A stretch of 64,000 nt of DNA, from assembly GCF_024662215.1 (NCBI RefSeq), contig NZ_CP096115.1, positions 1,674,001 through 1,738,000 on the forward strand, written 5' to 3'. The DNA comes from Methanoplanus endosymbiosus (GTDB lineage Archaea; Halobacteriota; Methanomicrobia; Methanomicrobiales; Methanomicrobiaceae). Under the pieces are notes generated by a model that was given only the letters and a program-made list of their open reading frames with translations, was not told the DNA's origin and ran no database searches. How positions within the stretch are numbered: position 1 is the first letter of the stretch; every line of letters starts with the position of its first letter. A program made the position numbers and the translations under genes. Shown here piece after piece: positions 49,935-59,883 of the stretch.

Positions 49935-52900
49935 TCATAAACAGTAATCTTCCGAATATCTCCATTTACCTTTGGGGACAGAGATCTCAAACCTTGCACC
50001 CTCTCCATAAATACCATTCTCCTCAACCAAAATTCCGGTAATATCCAGAATCTCCTTAGTCAGGAAGAGGCCAAGTCCGGTATTGCTGCCAACACCTTTG
50101 TAAAAGATCTTCTCTTTCATATCAGGAGAAACACCGCAACCGTCATCGGTATATATTACCTTACAGAGATCACCGTCATCAATACACCGGACTGAAATTT
50201 CAGAGACTTCTCCACCGTGCCTCAGGGAATTGTCAATAAGATTGAAGAATATCTTCTCAAACATAGGATCTGCCAGAACTTCCAGACGGCAGCAGAGATC
50301 AGAACCAACAACAGATACAGAAGATATTCCGGCATTTAAACCCGCATTATCCAGCACAGTGCCGACATTCTGCCACTGCGGACTTTTAAGCCCCAAGTCC
50401 TGATAGTCTTTTGTAAAGGATATCTGAGTTGTGACATCATTCACCGATTTTTCCATGAAATTAAGATACTCCGTCACCTTATCGTCACCTTCGCACAACT
50501 CCCTAATCATTTCCAGATACATCAGCGTAGGAGTTACCCGGTTTAAAATATCATGCCTTGTAATACTTGAGAGGAGATTCAGTTTTTTATTGGCCATTAT
50601 AAGGGCAAGCTCACCCTCCTTTGATTCAGTGATGTCCTGAATAACGCCTGCAAGATGTGTCGCAAAGCCCTCATCATCCCTCTTTTTCGCCTTACCAAGA
50701 ACCCTTATCCATCTCCATTCACCACCGGCAGACAGAATCCTGTATTCATTTGAATAATAATTCTCACTGCCGATGATAGTGAGACTTAATTTATCCCTCC
50801 TCTCATTCCGGTCTTCGGGATGAATAAGGGACTCCCACCAGACTGAATCAACAGTATTGCCGCAGGAGTATCCAAGACCTTTCAGCAGGTTATGGTCCCA
50901 GAAAACCTTATTTTCCCCGACCATATACTCCCAGACAAACAGTTCAGCGCTCTTCAGTGCAATGTTGAGCCTTTCCCCTGATTCACGCAGTGCCTCCTCG
51001 GCAATAACTCTTGAAAGTGTATTTCCAATGAGATCATTTACCGATTCAAGAATATCCTTTGAAAACAGTGTGACTTCCGGGTCATCGCGTGAAAAGAGGA
51101 AATAGGCCCCGATAATTTCCGCACCGGCAACAATAGGAAGATAAGCAAAGGATTTAATCCCTTCATGCCGGGAGATATCCTTCAGGTTCGGACTTATATC
51201 ATCAAAAACACCATATACAGGTTTTTTATGAGCCAGACGACCAAAACACGGACTTTCAGGCCTGATACTGCTCACAGCTGATTTATATTCCCCGGAGATG
51301 CCTCTGTGCAGGGTCAGTGACAGTCCGCCGTTCAGCCTGTCACTCAGATAGAGCATACCCGAGTTCATCCCTGAAGTACCCGTCAGACTCTCAAATATCA
51401 TCTTCAGGGCATCCTGCAGGGAGGACGTTGCACTTAACTTCTCAGCAAGATTATGCTGAAACACCGTTCTTCTTTCGGACTGCCTGCTGCTGGTAACATT
51501 TCTGGTCATCTCAACAACTGAAGAATATCTCCCTGAATAATCCTTTATCGGGATAGATGTCTTCTCCCAGTAACTGTCACCTACACCCGCAACACCCCTG
51601 TGGAAGATAGTCTTACTCCTAATCTCGCCGGACTCCATAGATTTTAAGGCATTGCAGTCATCGCAGACTTTCTCACAACCCAGAAATGCTTCATAACAGG
51701 TCTTACCGACAATATCCGGATTCATCTTTTTTGCAGTAGCATTTGCCCACAATATCCGGAGTTCAGGATCTTTGTGAACAACAACATCAGGAAGACTGTC
51801 AAGTATTGTTTTTAATTTATTTTCGCTCTCACTGAGTTGCCTCTGGACCGTCTTCTGGGCAGTGATATCAATTAAATTGCAGACAACATTGCTGCTCCCC
51901 ACAATACGTTCAAATATTAAAAGAATATCATGAATTCTGCCGGAGCGGTCAACAAACCTGAACTCATAGGAGTCATGGTAAAATTCCCCGCCTTTTGGTC
52001 TCCGGGAATATTTATCAAGCATAAAACTGAGATCGTCCTCATGAACAAAATCAGTCCATCTCATCCTGCCTTCAACTTCAGCCCTGCTGTAGCCGGAGAG
52101 TTTTTCATACCCGGAATTTACAAGGAGGAGGATATTGTCAGGGCCGTAAATCACAGTTGCAGCCCCTGTGGAGTTAAACAGTGCCCGGTATCTGGCTTCA
52201 GAGTCCTTCAGAAGCTTCTCGGATTTCTTCCTCTCCGAAATCTCCCGGAATACAATTACGGCACCATTTATCTTTCCGTCAAATCCGACAATAGGGGCAC
52301 CACTGTCATCAATGGGCCAGATTTCACCCGATTTTCCGGTGAGAACCGTATGGTTTGCAAGCCCCACAACCCTGCCTTCCTTAATTACCTTCTCAGCCGG
52401 ACTTTCAACAACATCTCCGGTTGATTCATTTGTAATATTAAAAATTTCACTAAGGGGTCTGTTCTTTGCCTCCTTAAGGCTCCATCCGGTCAGGTGCTCA
52501 GAGACAGGATTCATGTATGTAACATTGCAGTCACGATCAGTTGCAATGATTGCATCGCCAATGCTCTTTAAGACAGTTGAATTCCACTCGTAACTCTCCT
52601 TCAGCTTATGTCTGGACTTAATAATATCACTAACATCACGTGATATGGTTGAAATACCGGTTATTTTGCCATTAATATCAGTAATTGGCGAAATTGTCAG
52701 AGAAACATCAATAATCTGTCCATCTTTTCTCATCCTGCGGGCCGTATGATGTTTAATCTTTTCTCCCAGGCTGATTTTATCCATAATCGATTTGAGATCA
52801 TCTGCATCCTCTTCCAAAACCAGCAGATTGATCTTCTTTCCAACAACCTCCTCTTCAGAATAACCAAAGATCTCCTCCGCACCTTTATTCCAGCTTGTTA

Positions 52901-54146
52901 TAGTGCCATCGGTATTTTTGCTGATTATTGCATCATCCGCCGAATCAATAATAGAAGCAAGCCTCATCTGGTAATCCTGCGCCTCTTTCTCCTTTGTAAT
53001 GTCGCGGAAGACAATTACTGATCCCCGAACCTCCGAATTCTGATCCTTAATCGGTGCGGCACTGTCCCCGATGATATATTTTGAGCCGTCTTTTGATTCA
53101 AGCTGAATATTATCGGAGAGGTTCACTATTTTTCCTGACCGGATGGCTTCCTCAGCGGGATTTACCCTAACCTCTCCGGTGAGAAGATCTGACAAACTGA
53201 ATACATCAAGAACATGCATGCCCTTTGCATCATCTTCCCTCCACCCCGTAAGTTCTTCTGCAACACGGTTCAATGCAGTGATATTTGTATGCTCATCTGT
53301 TACTATCACACCATCTCCGATCGATTTGAGAGTGACATCCAGATGCTCCTTCGCTGCTGCAAGAGAATCCTCAGCATTCTGCTGAGCAGTTATATCCTTT
53401 GAAAAAACTGCATATGAAACAATATTCCCGGAAATATCCGCCAAAGGACTTATTGTATTATTATAGTATCTGCCTTTGGAGATCTCTTCATAGAACAACT
53501 GCCCGGAACTATCAGAAGAGGAGGAAAAAATAATCTCTTGCAGATTAAAAAGCCCCAAAGGCAGGGATTCAAATGCACTGGCACCAAGAAGGAATTTGGG
53601 ATCCCTTCCAAACCGCTCTGCCATAAGACTGTTTATTGCAAGTATCCCCCCTTCCGGCGATATAAGCATCTCTGCCTCACTTGCAGCATTCAGAAGTGCA
53701 ATCATCTGTTTCTTTCCGGCTTCGATCTCAGATTCAGCTTTCTTTCTTCTGACAGCCTGGCTTATTTTACTGGTAAGTTCAGCAAACTGGGCTTTCGGCT
53801 GACCACCCTTCTGAAGGTAAAAATCCGCACCGTTATTCAGGGCATCTATAACAACATCTTCACGCCCTCTTCCGGTAAAGATGATAAACGGGATATCGTT
53901 ACCTGTGGATCTCACTTTGCTTAAAAACTCAACGCCGTTCATCTCAGGCATTTCATAATCGGAGACAACTGCATCATAATTATTACCATATATTTTATTC
54001 AGCCCCTCATCTGCTGAAGATGCTGTGTCAACCACAAACTCTCCGGAATGTTCCAGATATAGCTTAGTCGCGGTTAAGAGAATCTCTTCATCATCAACAT
54101 AGAGAATATTATACATATTATTTGCAGCCATCCGATTACCAGACAT
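49935..54146 (-). CDS. Multi-PAS hybrid histidine kinase with N-terminal receiver
   Basis: 1403 aa from ATG 54146, placed as a leaderless start by the TATATATA box about 25 bases upstream; an ATG at 54167 is also in frame. Order: receiver domain (about 15-130; ILYVDDEE, VVSDYEMPEMNG with the phospho-Asp, and FTGRGRED); six or seven PAS/PAC repeats (about 150-870); a Cys-containing PAS near 870 with DDCNALKS; a GAF-like region (about 950-1080); another PAS; then the kinase part: H-box SSITRHDILNRVTPTLMYLE, N-box FNLIDNSLRHGG, DDGCGVS and NTGLGLFLTKEIL. No membrane segment is visible, so it is cytoplasmic. The N-terminal receiver suggests it is itself a phosphorelay target. Confidence 0.9.
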   Translation of the reverse strand: MSGNRMAANNMYNILYVDDEEILLTATKLYLEHSGEFVVDTASSADEGLNKIYGNNYDAVVSDYEMPEMNGVEFLSKVRSTGNDIPFIIFTGRGREDVVIDALNNGADFYLQKGGQPKAQFAELTSKISQAVRRKKAESEIEAGKKQMIALLNAASEAEMLISPEGGILAINSLMAERFGRDPKFLLGASAFESLPLGLFNLQEIIFSSSSDSSGQLFYEEISKGRYYNNTISPLADISGNIVSYAVFSKDITAQQNAEDSLAAAKEHLDVTLKSIGDGVIVTDEHTNITALNRVAEELTGWREDDAKGMHVLDVFSLSDLLTGEVRVNPAEEAIRSGKIVNLSDNIQLESKDGSKYIIGDSAAPIKDQNSEVRGSVIVFRDITKEKEAQDYQMRLASIIDSADDAIISKNTDGTITSWNKGAEEIFGYSEEEVVGKKINLLVLEEDADDLKSIMDKISLGEKIKHHTARRMRKDGQIIDVSLTISPITDINGKITGISTISRDVSDIIKSRHKLKESYEWNSTVLKSIGDAIIATDRDCNVTYMNPVSEHLTGWSLKEAKNRPLSEIFNITNESTGDVVESPAEKVIKEGRVVGLANHTVLTGKSGEIWPIDDSGAPIVGFDGKINGAVIVFREISERKKSEKLLKDSEARYRALFNSTGAATVIYGPDNILLLVNSGYEKLSGYSRAEVEGRMRWTDFVHEDDLSFMLDKYSRRPKGGEFYHDSYEFRFVDRSGRIHDILLIFERIVGSSNVVCNLIDITAQKTVQRQLSESENKLKTILDSLPDVVVHKDPELRILWANATAKKMNPDIVGKTCYEAFLGCEKVCDDCNALKSMESGEIRSKTIFHRGVAGVGDSYWEKTSIPIKDYSGRYSSVVEMTRNVTSSRQSERRTVFQHNLAEKLSATSSLQDALKMIFESLTGTSGMNSGMLYLSDRLNGGLSLTLHRGISGEYKSAVSSIRPESPCFGRLAHKKPVYGVFDDISPNLKDISRHEGIKSFAYLPIVAGAEIIGAYFLFSRDDPEVTLFSKDILESVNDLIGNTLSRVIAEEALRESGERLNIALKSAELFVWEYMVGENKVFWDHNLLKGLGYSCGNTVDSVWWESLIHPEDRNERRDKLSLTIIGSENYYSNEYRILSAGGEWRWIRVLGKAKKRDDEGFATHLAGVIQDITESKEGELALIMANKKLNLLSSITRHDILNRVTPTLMYLEMIRELCEGDDKVTEYLNFMEKSVNDVTTQISFTKDYQDLGLKSPQWQNVGTVLDNAGLNAGISSVSVVGSDLCCRLEVLADPMFEKIFFNLIDNSLRHGGEVSEISVRCIDDGDLCKVIYTDDGCGVSPDMKEKIFYKGVGSNTGLGLFLTKEILDITGILVEENGIYGEGARFEISVPKGKWRYSEDYCL

Positions 54147-54159
54147 ACAGTTTGAAATC

Positions 54160-54176
54160 CGGAACATATATATATG
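54160..54176 (-). promoter_or_regulatory. TATA box of the multi-PAS kinase
   Basis: TATATATA around 54165-54175 lies about 25 bases before ATG 54146, supporting leaderless translation from that codon. The remaining 54177-54547 gap is AT-rich with no credible gene; a frame at 54332-54514 has no recognisable features. Confidence 0.5.
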
Positions 54177-54547
54177 CCGACACAGGACAAAAAATATAAT
54201 AAGCCAACAATAGAGAATTTAAATCAAAATAAAGATGAATAAGAGAGATTCATATGTTGAGGAACAGATTAAGCACAACACATAAGCACAACATACCTGT
54301 ATATTGATGTACACACCAATAAGGAGGAGATATGCCCCACCCTTATCCCACAATATATCAGATCAGTGGGACAGACAGAACGGACAATCTTTTGGAGTCT
54401 GCGCAAACCCGGAGTTACAGAAAGTGCCTGCATACGAAAGACAGCCAAATCAGGGTCAGAAAAAACAGCACAATATTTAAAAACAAATATTGTTTGAAGC
54501 GACACACAATATAATATTATATTTATGAAAAAAAGAGCAGATGGTTA

Positions 54548-56140
54548 TCAGTGAAGATAACGGCCCCGGAGCCTTATCTCCTCAACCCTCTCCAGAACCG
54601 TGTCGCCCTCTGCAAAACTCTCTTTATATCCGGTGCAGAAGGCATCCCTCAGTTCATAATGGTCAGGTGCAGTGCTCTCAAGGGTCTGGAAGAAGACATG
54701 CAGGTCCACGCCCCTTGACTCCACCTCCGATGATATATATGCAAGACCGAAGTCAATGAGCACACACCTGCCATCAGATTCACGGACCATAATATTGGAG
54801 GTCGTCAGATCACCGTGGATGATTCCGGCATCATGGAGCCTGCCGACAATTCTTCCGGCATCCATGACATTGTCTGCATTGAGCAGATGCTTCAGCATCA
54901 GACCTGTTACCTTCTCCATAACAACAGAATCACTGGTTATGTCATAGATCACAGGCGTAGGCACACCTGACCTCCGGGAGAGGGAGATTAACCTCGCCTC
55001 TGCCTTTGTACGCTCAGATATAAGCCTCTTATCAAGAGAAGGAGAGCGGTATCTCTTGGAGAGGCGCTTCTTAATCACATAATCGCCCCTCTCACTGACA
55101 AGTGCCTCCGCCCCCCGTGCAAAACCGTCAGAGAGCATATTGGCAGACCTGTATGGCAGGTCCCCTGTATCCTTCCGCCATAAAACCTCCACCTCATCAG
55201 AACGGAAGGAAGGGTTAACAGCCGAATCTTTAACAGCTATCGTCTGACCTGCCTCAAGCATGATCTTTCCGGTCAGCGCGATCATAGCACCATTATCCCC
55301 GATATACTGCCTCTCAGGTACAAAGAATTCAGCTCCCCTCTCCTCACACATGCACGCAAGCATCTCGCGGAGGCGTGTATTCGCACCCACACCTCCGACA
55401 AGCAAAACCTCATTCTTTCCGGCATGCGCAAGCGCCCTCTCGGTCACCTCAACACACATTGCAAAGGCGCTCTCCTGAAAACCGGCACAGACATCTTCAA
55501 TCGGAGCATTGCAGCTTTTTGCGGCGGACATCAGCCCGGAAAAAGCAAGATCCATACCCTTCACAGTATAGGGCAGATCTACAGGACTGCCCTCAAGTGC
55601 ATATTTCTCAATCAGAGGGCCGCCGGGATGGGGCAGTCCCTTACTGCGTGCAAACTTATCAAGAGCATTGCCAAGGCCGATATCAAGAGTCTCACCAAAT
55701 ATCCTGTACCGTGATTTTAAAAAACCAAGTACCTGCGTATTCGCTCCGCTGGCATAGAGGACAACCGGGTCATCACATCCGCACTGCCACCTGCCAATCT
55801 CAACGTGGGCAACGCAGTGATTGACACCAATCAGAGGCACACCAAGGGAGAGAGACAACGTCCTTGCAGCAGTACCGACTGTCCTCAGACACGGTCCAAG
55901 ACCCGGCCCCTGCGAGAAGGCAATGCCTGAAATATCAGCCGGGTTATGCCCCTCAAGAACTCTGGATATAACATCCTTTAAAACAGATGCGTGATGCTGA
56001 GCAGCCTCGCGCGGGTGAATGCCACCGCTCGGCGGGCTGTATGGTCTGGAATGCAGAGAGAGTACATCCTCTCCAAAAATTGCGGCACTAAGGTTCCAGG
56101 CAGTCCCCTCAATACCCAGTATAAGCCCTGGTTCAGGCAT
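54548..56140 (-). CDS. kae1-bud32: Kae1-Bud32 fusion (KEOPS tRNA t6A synthesis)
   Basis: 530 aa. N-terminal Kae1/TsaD domain (about 1-325): LGIEGTAWNLSAAI, AFSQGPGLGPCLR, metal site NHCVAHVEIG (HxxxH), SGANTQV, GNALDKFARSKGL, and DNGAMIALTG. C-terminal Bud32 atypical kinase/ATPase (about 335-530): AEALVSERGDYVIKKRLSKR, RTKAEARLI, VMEKVTG, IIHGDLTTSNIM and LIDFGLAY (DFG). Together they transfer threonylcarbamoyl to A37 of ANN-reading tRNAs. The fused form is usual in methanogens. Last gene of the informational operon starting at 59548, five bases after S27ae. Confidence 0.97.
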   Translation of the reverse strand: MPEPGLILGIEGTAWNLSAAIFGEDVLSLHSRPYSPPSGGIHPREAAQHHASVLKDVISRVLEGHNPADISGIAFSQGPGLGPCLRTVGTAARTLSLSLGVPLIGVNHCVAHVEIGRWQCGCDDPVVLYASGANTQVLGFLKSRYRIFGETLDIGLGNALDKFARSKGLPHPGGPLIEKYALEGSPVDLPYTVKGMDLAFSGLMSAAKSCNAPIEDVCAGFQESAFAMCVEVTERALAHAGKNEVLLVGGVGANTRLREMLACMCEERGAEFFVPERQYIGDNGAMIALTGKIMLEAGQTIAVKDSAVNPSFRSDEVEVLWRKDTGDLPYRSANMLSDGFARGAEALVSERGDYVIKKRLSKRYRSPSLDKRLISERTKAEARLISLSRRSGVPTPVIYDITSDSVVMEKVTGLMLKHLLNADNVMDAGRIVGRLHDAGIIHGDLTTSNIMVRESDGRCVLIDFGLAYISSEVESRGVDLHVFFQTLESTAPDHYELRDAFCTGYKESFAEGDTVLERVEEIRLRGRYLH

Positions 56141-56145
56141 TATTC

Positions 56146-56298
56146 TTATTTATTGAATTCGGTATATCCGCACTTGCCACAGGACACACGATCCTTGTGT
56201 TCAGCCATATAGACTCCGGGTCCACAGCGTGGGCAGTTCTTCTTCTGCACTTCTGCCTTATCGCCCTCAACATTATAATATTTATAGCGGCTCACCAT
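56146..56298 (-). CDS. rps27ae: Ribosomal protein S27ae
   Basis: 50 aa, below normal gene-caller limits. [36 protein letters not shown] and CGKCGYTEF give the C2-C2 zinc ribbon (CxxC...CxxC) of archaeal S27ae. It lies five bases from S24e upstream and from kae1-bud32 downstream, so it is cotranscribed. The stop is TAA 56148-56146. Confidence 0.95.
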   Translation of the reverse strand: MVSRYKYYNVEGDKAEVQKKNCPRCGPGVYMAEHKDRVSCGKCGYTEFNK

Positions 56299-56303
56299 AA
56301 TAC

Positions 56304-56603
56304 TCAGGCCTCCTCTTCTGCCTCAGTCTCAGGATTATTGCGTTTTACCAGATAGTCAAGCTCAGTTGACTTAAGAGCCTCTGCATCTGTATAAATGCGT
56401 GCCTTTGCAATGATCTCCTGCTTACCGAATTCACTCTTAAGTGAATCAATGACACAGACTGTCACCGGCACATTGCGGAGTGCACAGAGTTTGCCCAGTA
56501 TCTCTTTTCTTGAAGGTGTAGCGCCTTCATAATTAATAACAAAATCAAGCTCAGTGCGGTTAAGAAGCTTGTTTTCCTCTTCTTTTACGAATACAAAGTC
56601 CAT
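56304..56603 (-). CDS. rps24e: Ribosomal protein S24e
   Basis: 99 aa. [36 protein letters not shown] and [12 protein letters not shown] match the S24e fold (residues 1-85), with an acidic tail ([10 protein letters not shown]). Binds the small subunit. Fifth-to-last position in the operon between dephospho-CoA kinase and S27ae. Confidence 0.95.
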   Translation of the reverse strand: MDFVFVKEEENKLLNRTELDFVINYEGATPSRKEILGKLCALRNVPVTVCVIDSLKSEFGKQEIIAKARIYTDAEALKSTELDYLVKRNNPETEAEEEA

Positions 56604-56644
56604 CGATATCCCTCAAATATTGTTCGCAGATTTATTTAAATATA

Positions 56645-57151
56645 TCAACCGGAAGAATCCGGAATTTCCTTCTTAACAAAGAGTGAAAAAAGCTCTTCTG
56701 CAACTTTTCTTGATTCAGAATCAACTATTCTGACCACAACACCCTCACCAGGCTGACCATAGAAGACTGCCGAACCCAGAGGGGCATACATCACCATAGG
56801 AATTACTGCAAGATCCTCCTCACCAATGACATAGACAAGAACAGGCGGACTCACTATGGCAGATAAAAGCACATCTATAAGCTTATCTGTAATTGTCCCT
56901 GCCGGATTTTCAACCTCAATCAGTTCTGCAGGAAGAATGGGTGTCTTGGTACAGATCTTTCTCATGGTTATGCCGTCAATAACCGCCACTTCAGGCACAA
57001 CTCCGTTTTTGGCAAGGTTATAGGTCACAACATCACCGACCGCATACACCGGAGATTCACCTGAAAAGTTCAGAGCCGAAACTATATCCGGGAAAAGCTC
57101 CCCAAAAGGTTCTTTAAACCTGCCGCGATGCTCTTCTGGAAGATACCACAT
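56645..57151 (-). CDS. GTP-dependent dephospho-CoA kinase (DUF359)
   Basis: 168 aa. Archaeal-type enzyme that phosphorylates dephospho-CoA with GTP as the last CoA step, formerly DUF359. Evidence: VYAVGDVVTYNLAKNGVVPE, VAVIDGITMRK (the core Asp-containing loop), IEVENPAGTITDKL (the E-NP-A-G-T-I region), VYVIGEEDLAVIPMVMYAPL and a final GQPGEGVVVRI. It stands in the ribosomal operon one base after spt4, as in many euryarchaea. It is unrelated in sequence to bacterial CoaE. Confidence 0.9.
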   Translation of the reverse strand: MWYLPEEHRGRFKEPFGELFPDIVSALNFSGESPVYAVGDVVTYNLAKNGVVPEVAVIDGITMRKICTKTPILPAELIEVENPAGTITDKLIDVLLSAIVSPPVLVYVIGEEDLAVIPMVMYAPLGSAVFYGQPGEGVVVRIVDSESRKVAEELFSLFVKKEIPDSSG

Positions 57152-57152
57152 T

Positions 57153-57356
57153 TTAGCGAACTTTCAGGGCATACCTTCCGGGCATGTCAATATTCATCTT
57201 TTTTGCGATATCAGAATTTTTGGGATCCACAATATAGAGATAGCCAGCCCAGTCATCGCTGAGGTTTGAACTGCCGCAGGTCACGCATGACTCACCATCA
57301 ACTACGTGGTGACAGTTGCGGCATACTTTAACGGATTTCTTATTGCGAGGAGCCAT
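57153..57356 (-). CDS. spt4: Transcription elongation factor Spt4 (RpoE'')
   Basis: 67 aa from ATG 57356 (a TTG six codons earlier is in frame and overlaps the rpoE end). MAPRNKKSVKVCRNCHHVV and CVTCGSSNLSDDWAGYLYIV carry two CxxC pairs for zinc, as in archaeal Spt4, which pairs with Spt5 to clamp RNA polymerase on DNA. It overlaps rpoE by 17 bases, so the two are translationally coupled. It ends with GRYALKVR, typical of the family. Confidence 0.95.
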   Translation of the reverse strand: MAPRNKKSVKVCRNCHHVVDGESCVTCGSSNLSDDWAGYLYIVDPKNSDIAKKMNIDMPGRYALKVR

Positions 57357-57912
57357 CTGCTGTCTCTCCCTCAACCTCTTCCTTCAGCCAGGTCTCTGTT
57401 CCAAGCCCTGCCTGTCTCATGGTAAGGCCGATTTTGCTCTCCCTTGGGTCTCTTTCCGAGAGCGAGAGCGAAACAACACGTGCACGAAGGCCATCTCCGA
57501 CTGCGATCTGTCTGCGGCTCTCCTGGCAGACAAGCCTTCCGTTCTTCTCATCATAATTGATATATTCATCAGATATCTGGCTGACATGAAGCATTGCATC
57601 AATCGGACCAAGAGAGACAAAAGCGCCAAAACTTGTGGTTTCAACAACCTCACCCTCAATAATTTCCTGCATTGAAAGCCTCATTACAACAGAATCAAAA
57701 ATTACAGAGTAGTAAACAGCGCCGTCACCCGGGATAATATCTCCTTCTCCGATCTCCTTTATCTCAGTTACTGCAATAAAAATTCCAATATCCTTGTCTA
57801 TACTGCCCTCAAGCTGTTTCTGAAGTTCGTCCATCACAACAATTTCAAGGTCTTCACCAAGGCGGATAGGGGGCACACGCACCTTGTCCTCAAGCGTCAT
57901 TCTAAAATACAT
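57340..57912 (-). CDS. rpoE: RNA polymerase subunit E' (Rpo7, Rpb7 homologue)
   Basis: 190 aa. N-terminal RNP-like tip domain (about 1-80; YFRMTLEDKVRVPPIRLGED, GDGAVYYSVIFD) and C-terminal S1 RNA-binding domain (about 82-165; GEVVETTSFGAFVSLGPIDA, MLHVSQIS). It forms the polymerase stalk with Rpo4. Full-length for the family. Located after the PIN gene by 23 bases, followed by overlapping spt4. Standard archaeal gene order. Confidence 0.96.
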   Translation of the reverse strand: MYFRMTLEDKVRVPPIRLGEDLEIVVMDELQKQLEGSIDKDIGIFIAVTEIKEIGEGDIIPGDGAVYYSVIFDSVVMRLSMQEIIEGEVVETTSFGAFVSLGPIDAMLHVSQISDEYINYDEKNGRLVCQESRRQIAVGDGLRARVVSLSLSERDPRESKIGLTMRQAGLGTETWLKEEVEGETADGSSQ

Positions 57913-57935
57913 AAATTAAATCTCCGGTGATTATT

Positions 57936-58349
57936 TCAGGCCTTAATGATCTCAAATGTCTTCTGTTTCCTTAAGGTTATTACATCAATATTCTTATCTA
58001 AGAGGCGCTTTTTCAGTCCCCGGTCATTTGTTGCGACAATCCCTCCGCAGTCTTCAGCAAAAGAGATTATTCTGTCATCAACAGTTAAGCCGGAATAAGG
58101 CCCGCCTGCGACTCTGCATCTCCGTGAAAGCATTATACCGACACGTGCCGCAGATGAATCACGCCCCTTTCCGGTGGATATTCCCTTCAGTTCAGAGAGA
58201 ACATCTTCAAGAGTTAAAGGTTCATATGAACCCAAAATCCCTTCTATCCCAGAGAATATATCCACGCCGAACTGCCCCGGAATCATCAGGGCATTGGCAT
58301 CAAAGATTACCTTTATTCTACCAGTGTTCCCATTCCGATCAGGCGCCAC
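57936..58349 (-). CDS. PIN-domain rRNA-processing-type nuclease
   Basis: 137 aa. PIN domain with [17 protein letters not shown] (first Asp), [11 protein letters not shown] (Glu), [12 protein letters not shown] (Asp) and [13 protein letters not shown] (Asp), the four acidic residues that bind Mg. Archaeal members of this group (VapC9/FCF1-like) sit between aIF2-gamma and rpoE and are thought to process rRNA. The ATG at 58349 overlaps the aIF2-gamma end by 37 bases, and no later good start exists before the fold begins, so the overlap is probably real. Not a toxin: there is no antitoxin gene next to it. Confidence 0.9.
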   Translation of the reverse strand: MAPDRNGNTGRIKVIFDANALMIPGQFGVDIFSGIEGILGSYEPLTLEDVLSELKGISTGKGRDSSAARVGIMLSRRCRVAGGPYSGLTVDDRIISFAEDCGGIVATNDRGLKKRLLDKNIDVITLRKQKTFEIIKA

Positions 58350-59548
58350 CTGCCACCGACCTGCCTGCTAATTGCAATTCTTGAGCCAACAGCGACACAG
58401 ACCGGCCTTTTGAGCACAACTTCCACTACATCCTTTTTGGTATTGGTAACAACACCAACAGTGACAGCTGTTCCGACAGAGAGCATAAGCGGCTCCTTGT
58501 GTTTCAGCGGATCAATAGTGAACTCGTCATCTGCACCGACAACACGCTCCATAAGAACAACCTTAAACGAGAGTTTGTTCCATACCGGAGGAAGCCTGCC
58601 GACATGACCTGCAACCTGTCCGGAGAGTGCATCACTCTTGGTGATTGCCGGATCAAGCTTTGTACCTATACCAAGAAGTCCTCCGGGTGTTGCCTCAGTA
58701 ACCTTCCTTGAACCGGAATTCATAGTAGTTACTTTGGTCTGAATTGATTCCCATCTGACCTGGTTTTCTGCCTCGACCTTCCTTCCGGGACGTATCTCAA
58801 TATCATCACCTTCATTGAAGACACCCTGGGTAAGAGAACCTCCAATAACGCCTCCTTTAACATCCCGCCAGCTGCATCCCGGCTTGTTGATATCAAAAGA
58901 ACGGGCAACAAGCATCAGAGGGTCATCTTTGGGATCCCTTTCAGGCACTGGAATATGCTTATTGATCGCCTCAATAAGGGCACCCATATTAATACCCTTC
59001 TGCGCTGAAACAGGAATTACCGGAGCATCCTCAGCGACAGTGCCCTTTACAAATTTTTTAATCTGCTGGTAGTGAGCAAGTGCTGCTTCCTGGGAAACAA
59101 CATCTATCTTATTCTGAACAATTACAATATTTTTTATTCCGACAAGTTCAAGAGCCATAAGATGCTCTTTTGTCTGAGGCTGGGGGCACTTCTCATTGGC
59201 TGCAATTACAAGCATTGCACCGTCCATGAGTGCGGACCCTGACAGCATCGTTGCCATAAGAGTCTCGTGGCCGGGTGCATCCACAAATGAAATTGTTCTG
59301 AAAGGTTCGGTTTTACCGTTGCATACCTGACACTCCTTATCTGTCGAATATGATTCAGAACCTTCACATTCAGGGCATTTATAAAATGTTGCATCGGCAT
59401 AGCCAAGCCTGATTGATATTCCGCGTTTTATCTCTTCACTGTGACGGTCTGTCCACTGGCCGGTCAGATGTGACACCAGGGTTGTCTTTCCATGGTCAAC
59501 ATGACCAACAAGACCGATATTTACACTTGGGATTAATGGATCGCTCAC
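58313..59548 (-). CDS. eif2g: Translation initiation factor aIF2 gamma subunit
   Basis: 411 aa. GTPase that delivers initiator Met-tRNA. G1 [14 protein letters not shown], switch region [12 protein letters not shown], zinc knuckle CPECEG..CQVCNG (about 58-80), G3 [13 protein letters not shown]4 VQNKIDVV, then two beta-barrel domains with [12 protein letters not shown] and [15 protein letters not shown]. Full-length. First gene of the operon that runs through PIN, rpoE, spt4, dephospho-CoA kinase, S24e, S27ae and kae1-bud32. Divergent from nikR across 335 bases that hold no other gene. Confidence 0.97.
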   Translation of the reverse strand: MSDPLIPSVNIGLVGHVDHGKTTLVSHLTGQWTDRHSEEIKRGISIRLGYADATFYKCPECEGSESYSTDKECQVCNGKTEPFRTISFVDAPGHETLMATMLSGSALMDGAMLVIAANEKCPQPQTKEHLMALELVGIKNIVIVQNKIDVVSQEAALAHYQQIKKFVKGTVAEDAPVIPVSAQKGINMGALIEAINKHIPVPERDPKDDPLMLVARSFDINKPGCSWRDVKGGVIGGSLTQGVFNEGDDIEIRPGRKVEAENQVRWESIQTKVTTMNSGSRKVTEATPGGLLGIGTKLDPAITKSDALSGQVAGHVGRLPPVWNKLSFKVVLMERVVGADDEFTIDPLKHKEPLMLSVGTAVTVGVVTNTKKDVVEVVLKRPVCVAVGSRIAISRQVGGRWRLIGMGTLVE

Positions 59549-59846
59549 TACTACTCAAACCTCCTTATAAATATATGACAATATTACTTATACCTGATCT
59601 GTGGTAAATGAAAGCTCATAAAAGTACTGATGAACACACAAATCCGGCAAAAAAAGAGAGAAATCGTTAATTTAACAGCACATATGATTATTTTGGAGAA
59701 ATAGCCGGTACTTTTTGCTCTTCACTCCGGTTTATTGACATGAGAGAAAAAACCAGACTTTTTTTTATCACCGGCATTCATAACAGCATAAAAGTTAAGA
59801 AATATTCTCAATAATTCACTCAAATAGTAAAACTTCCGAAAGAAAT

Positions 59847-59878
59847 TATTTATAATAATTACAATAGTTAAACGGAGA
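59847..59878 (+). promoter_or_regulatory. nikR TATA box and ribosome site
   Basis: TTTATAATA-like sequence near 59847-59856 and GGAGAG at 59875-59880 give a short leader before the nikR ATG at 59884. The AT-rich, partly symmetric stretch from 59842 to 59862 may include an autoregulatory operator, since NikR often binds its own promoter. The remainder of the 59549-59846 gap is non-coding. Confidence 0.45.
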
Positions 59879-59883
59879 GTAAA

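Noticed and set aside
54332-54514. 60-aa frame upstream of kae1-bud32
   Set aside because: Composition unlike a protein, no start signals, no match to known small families.
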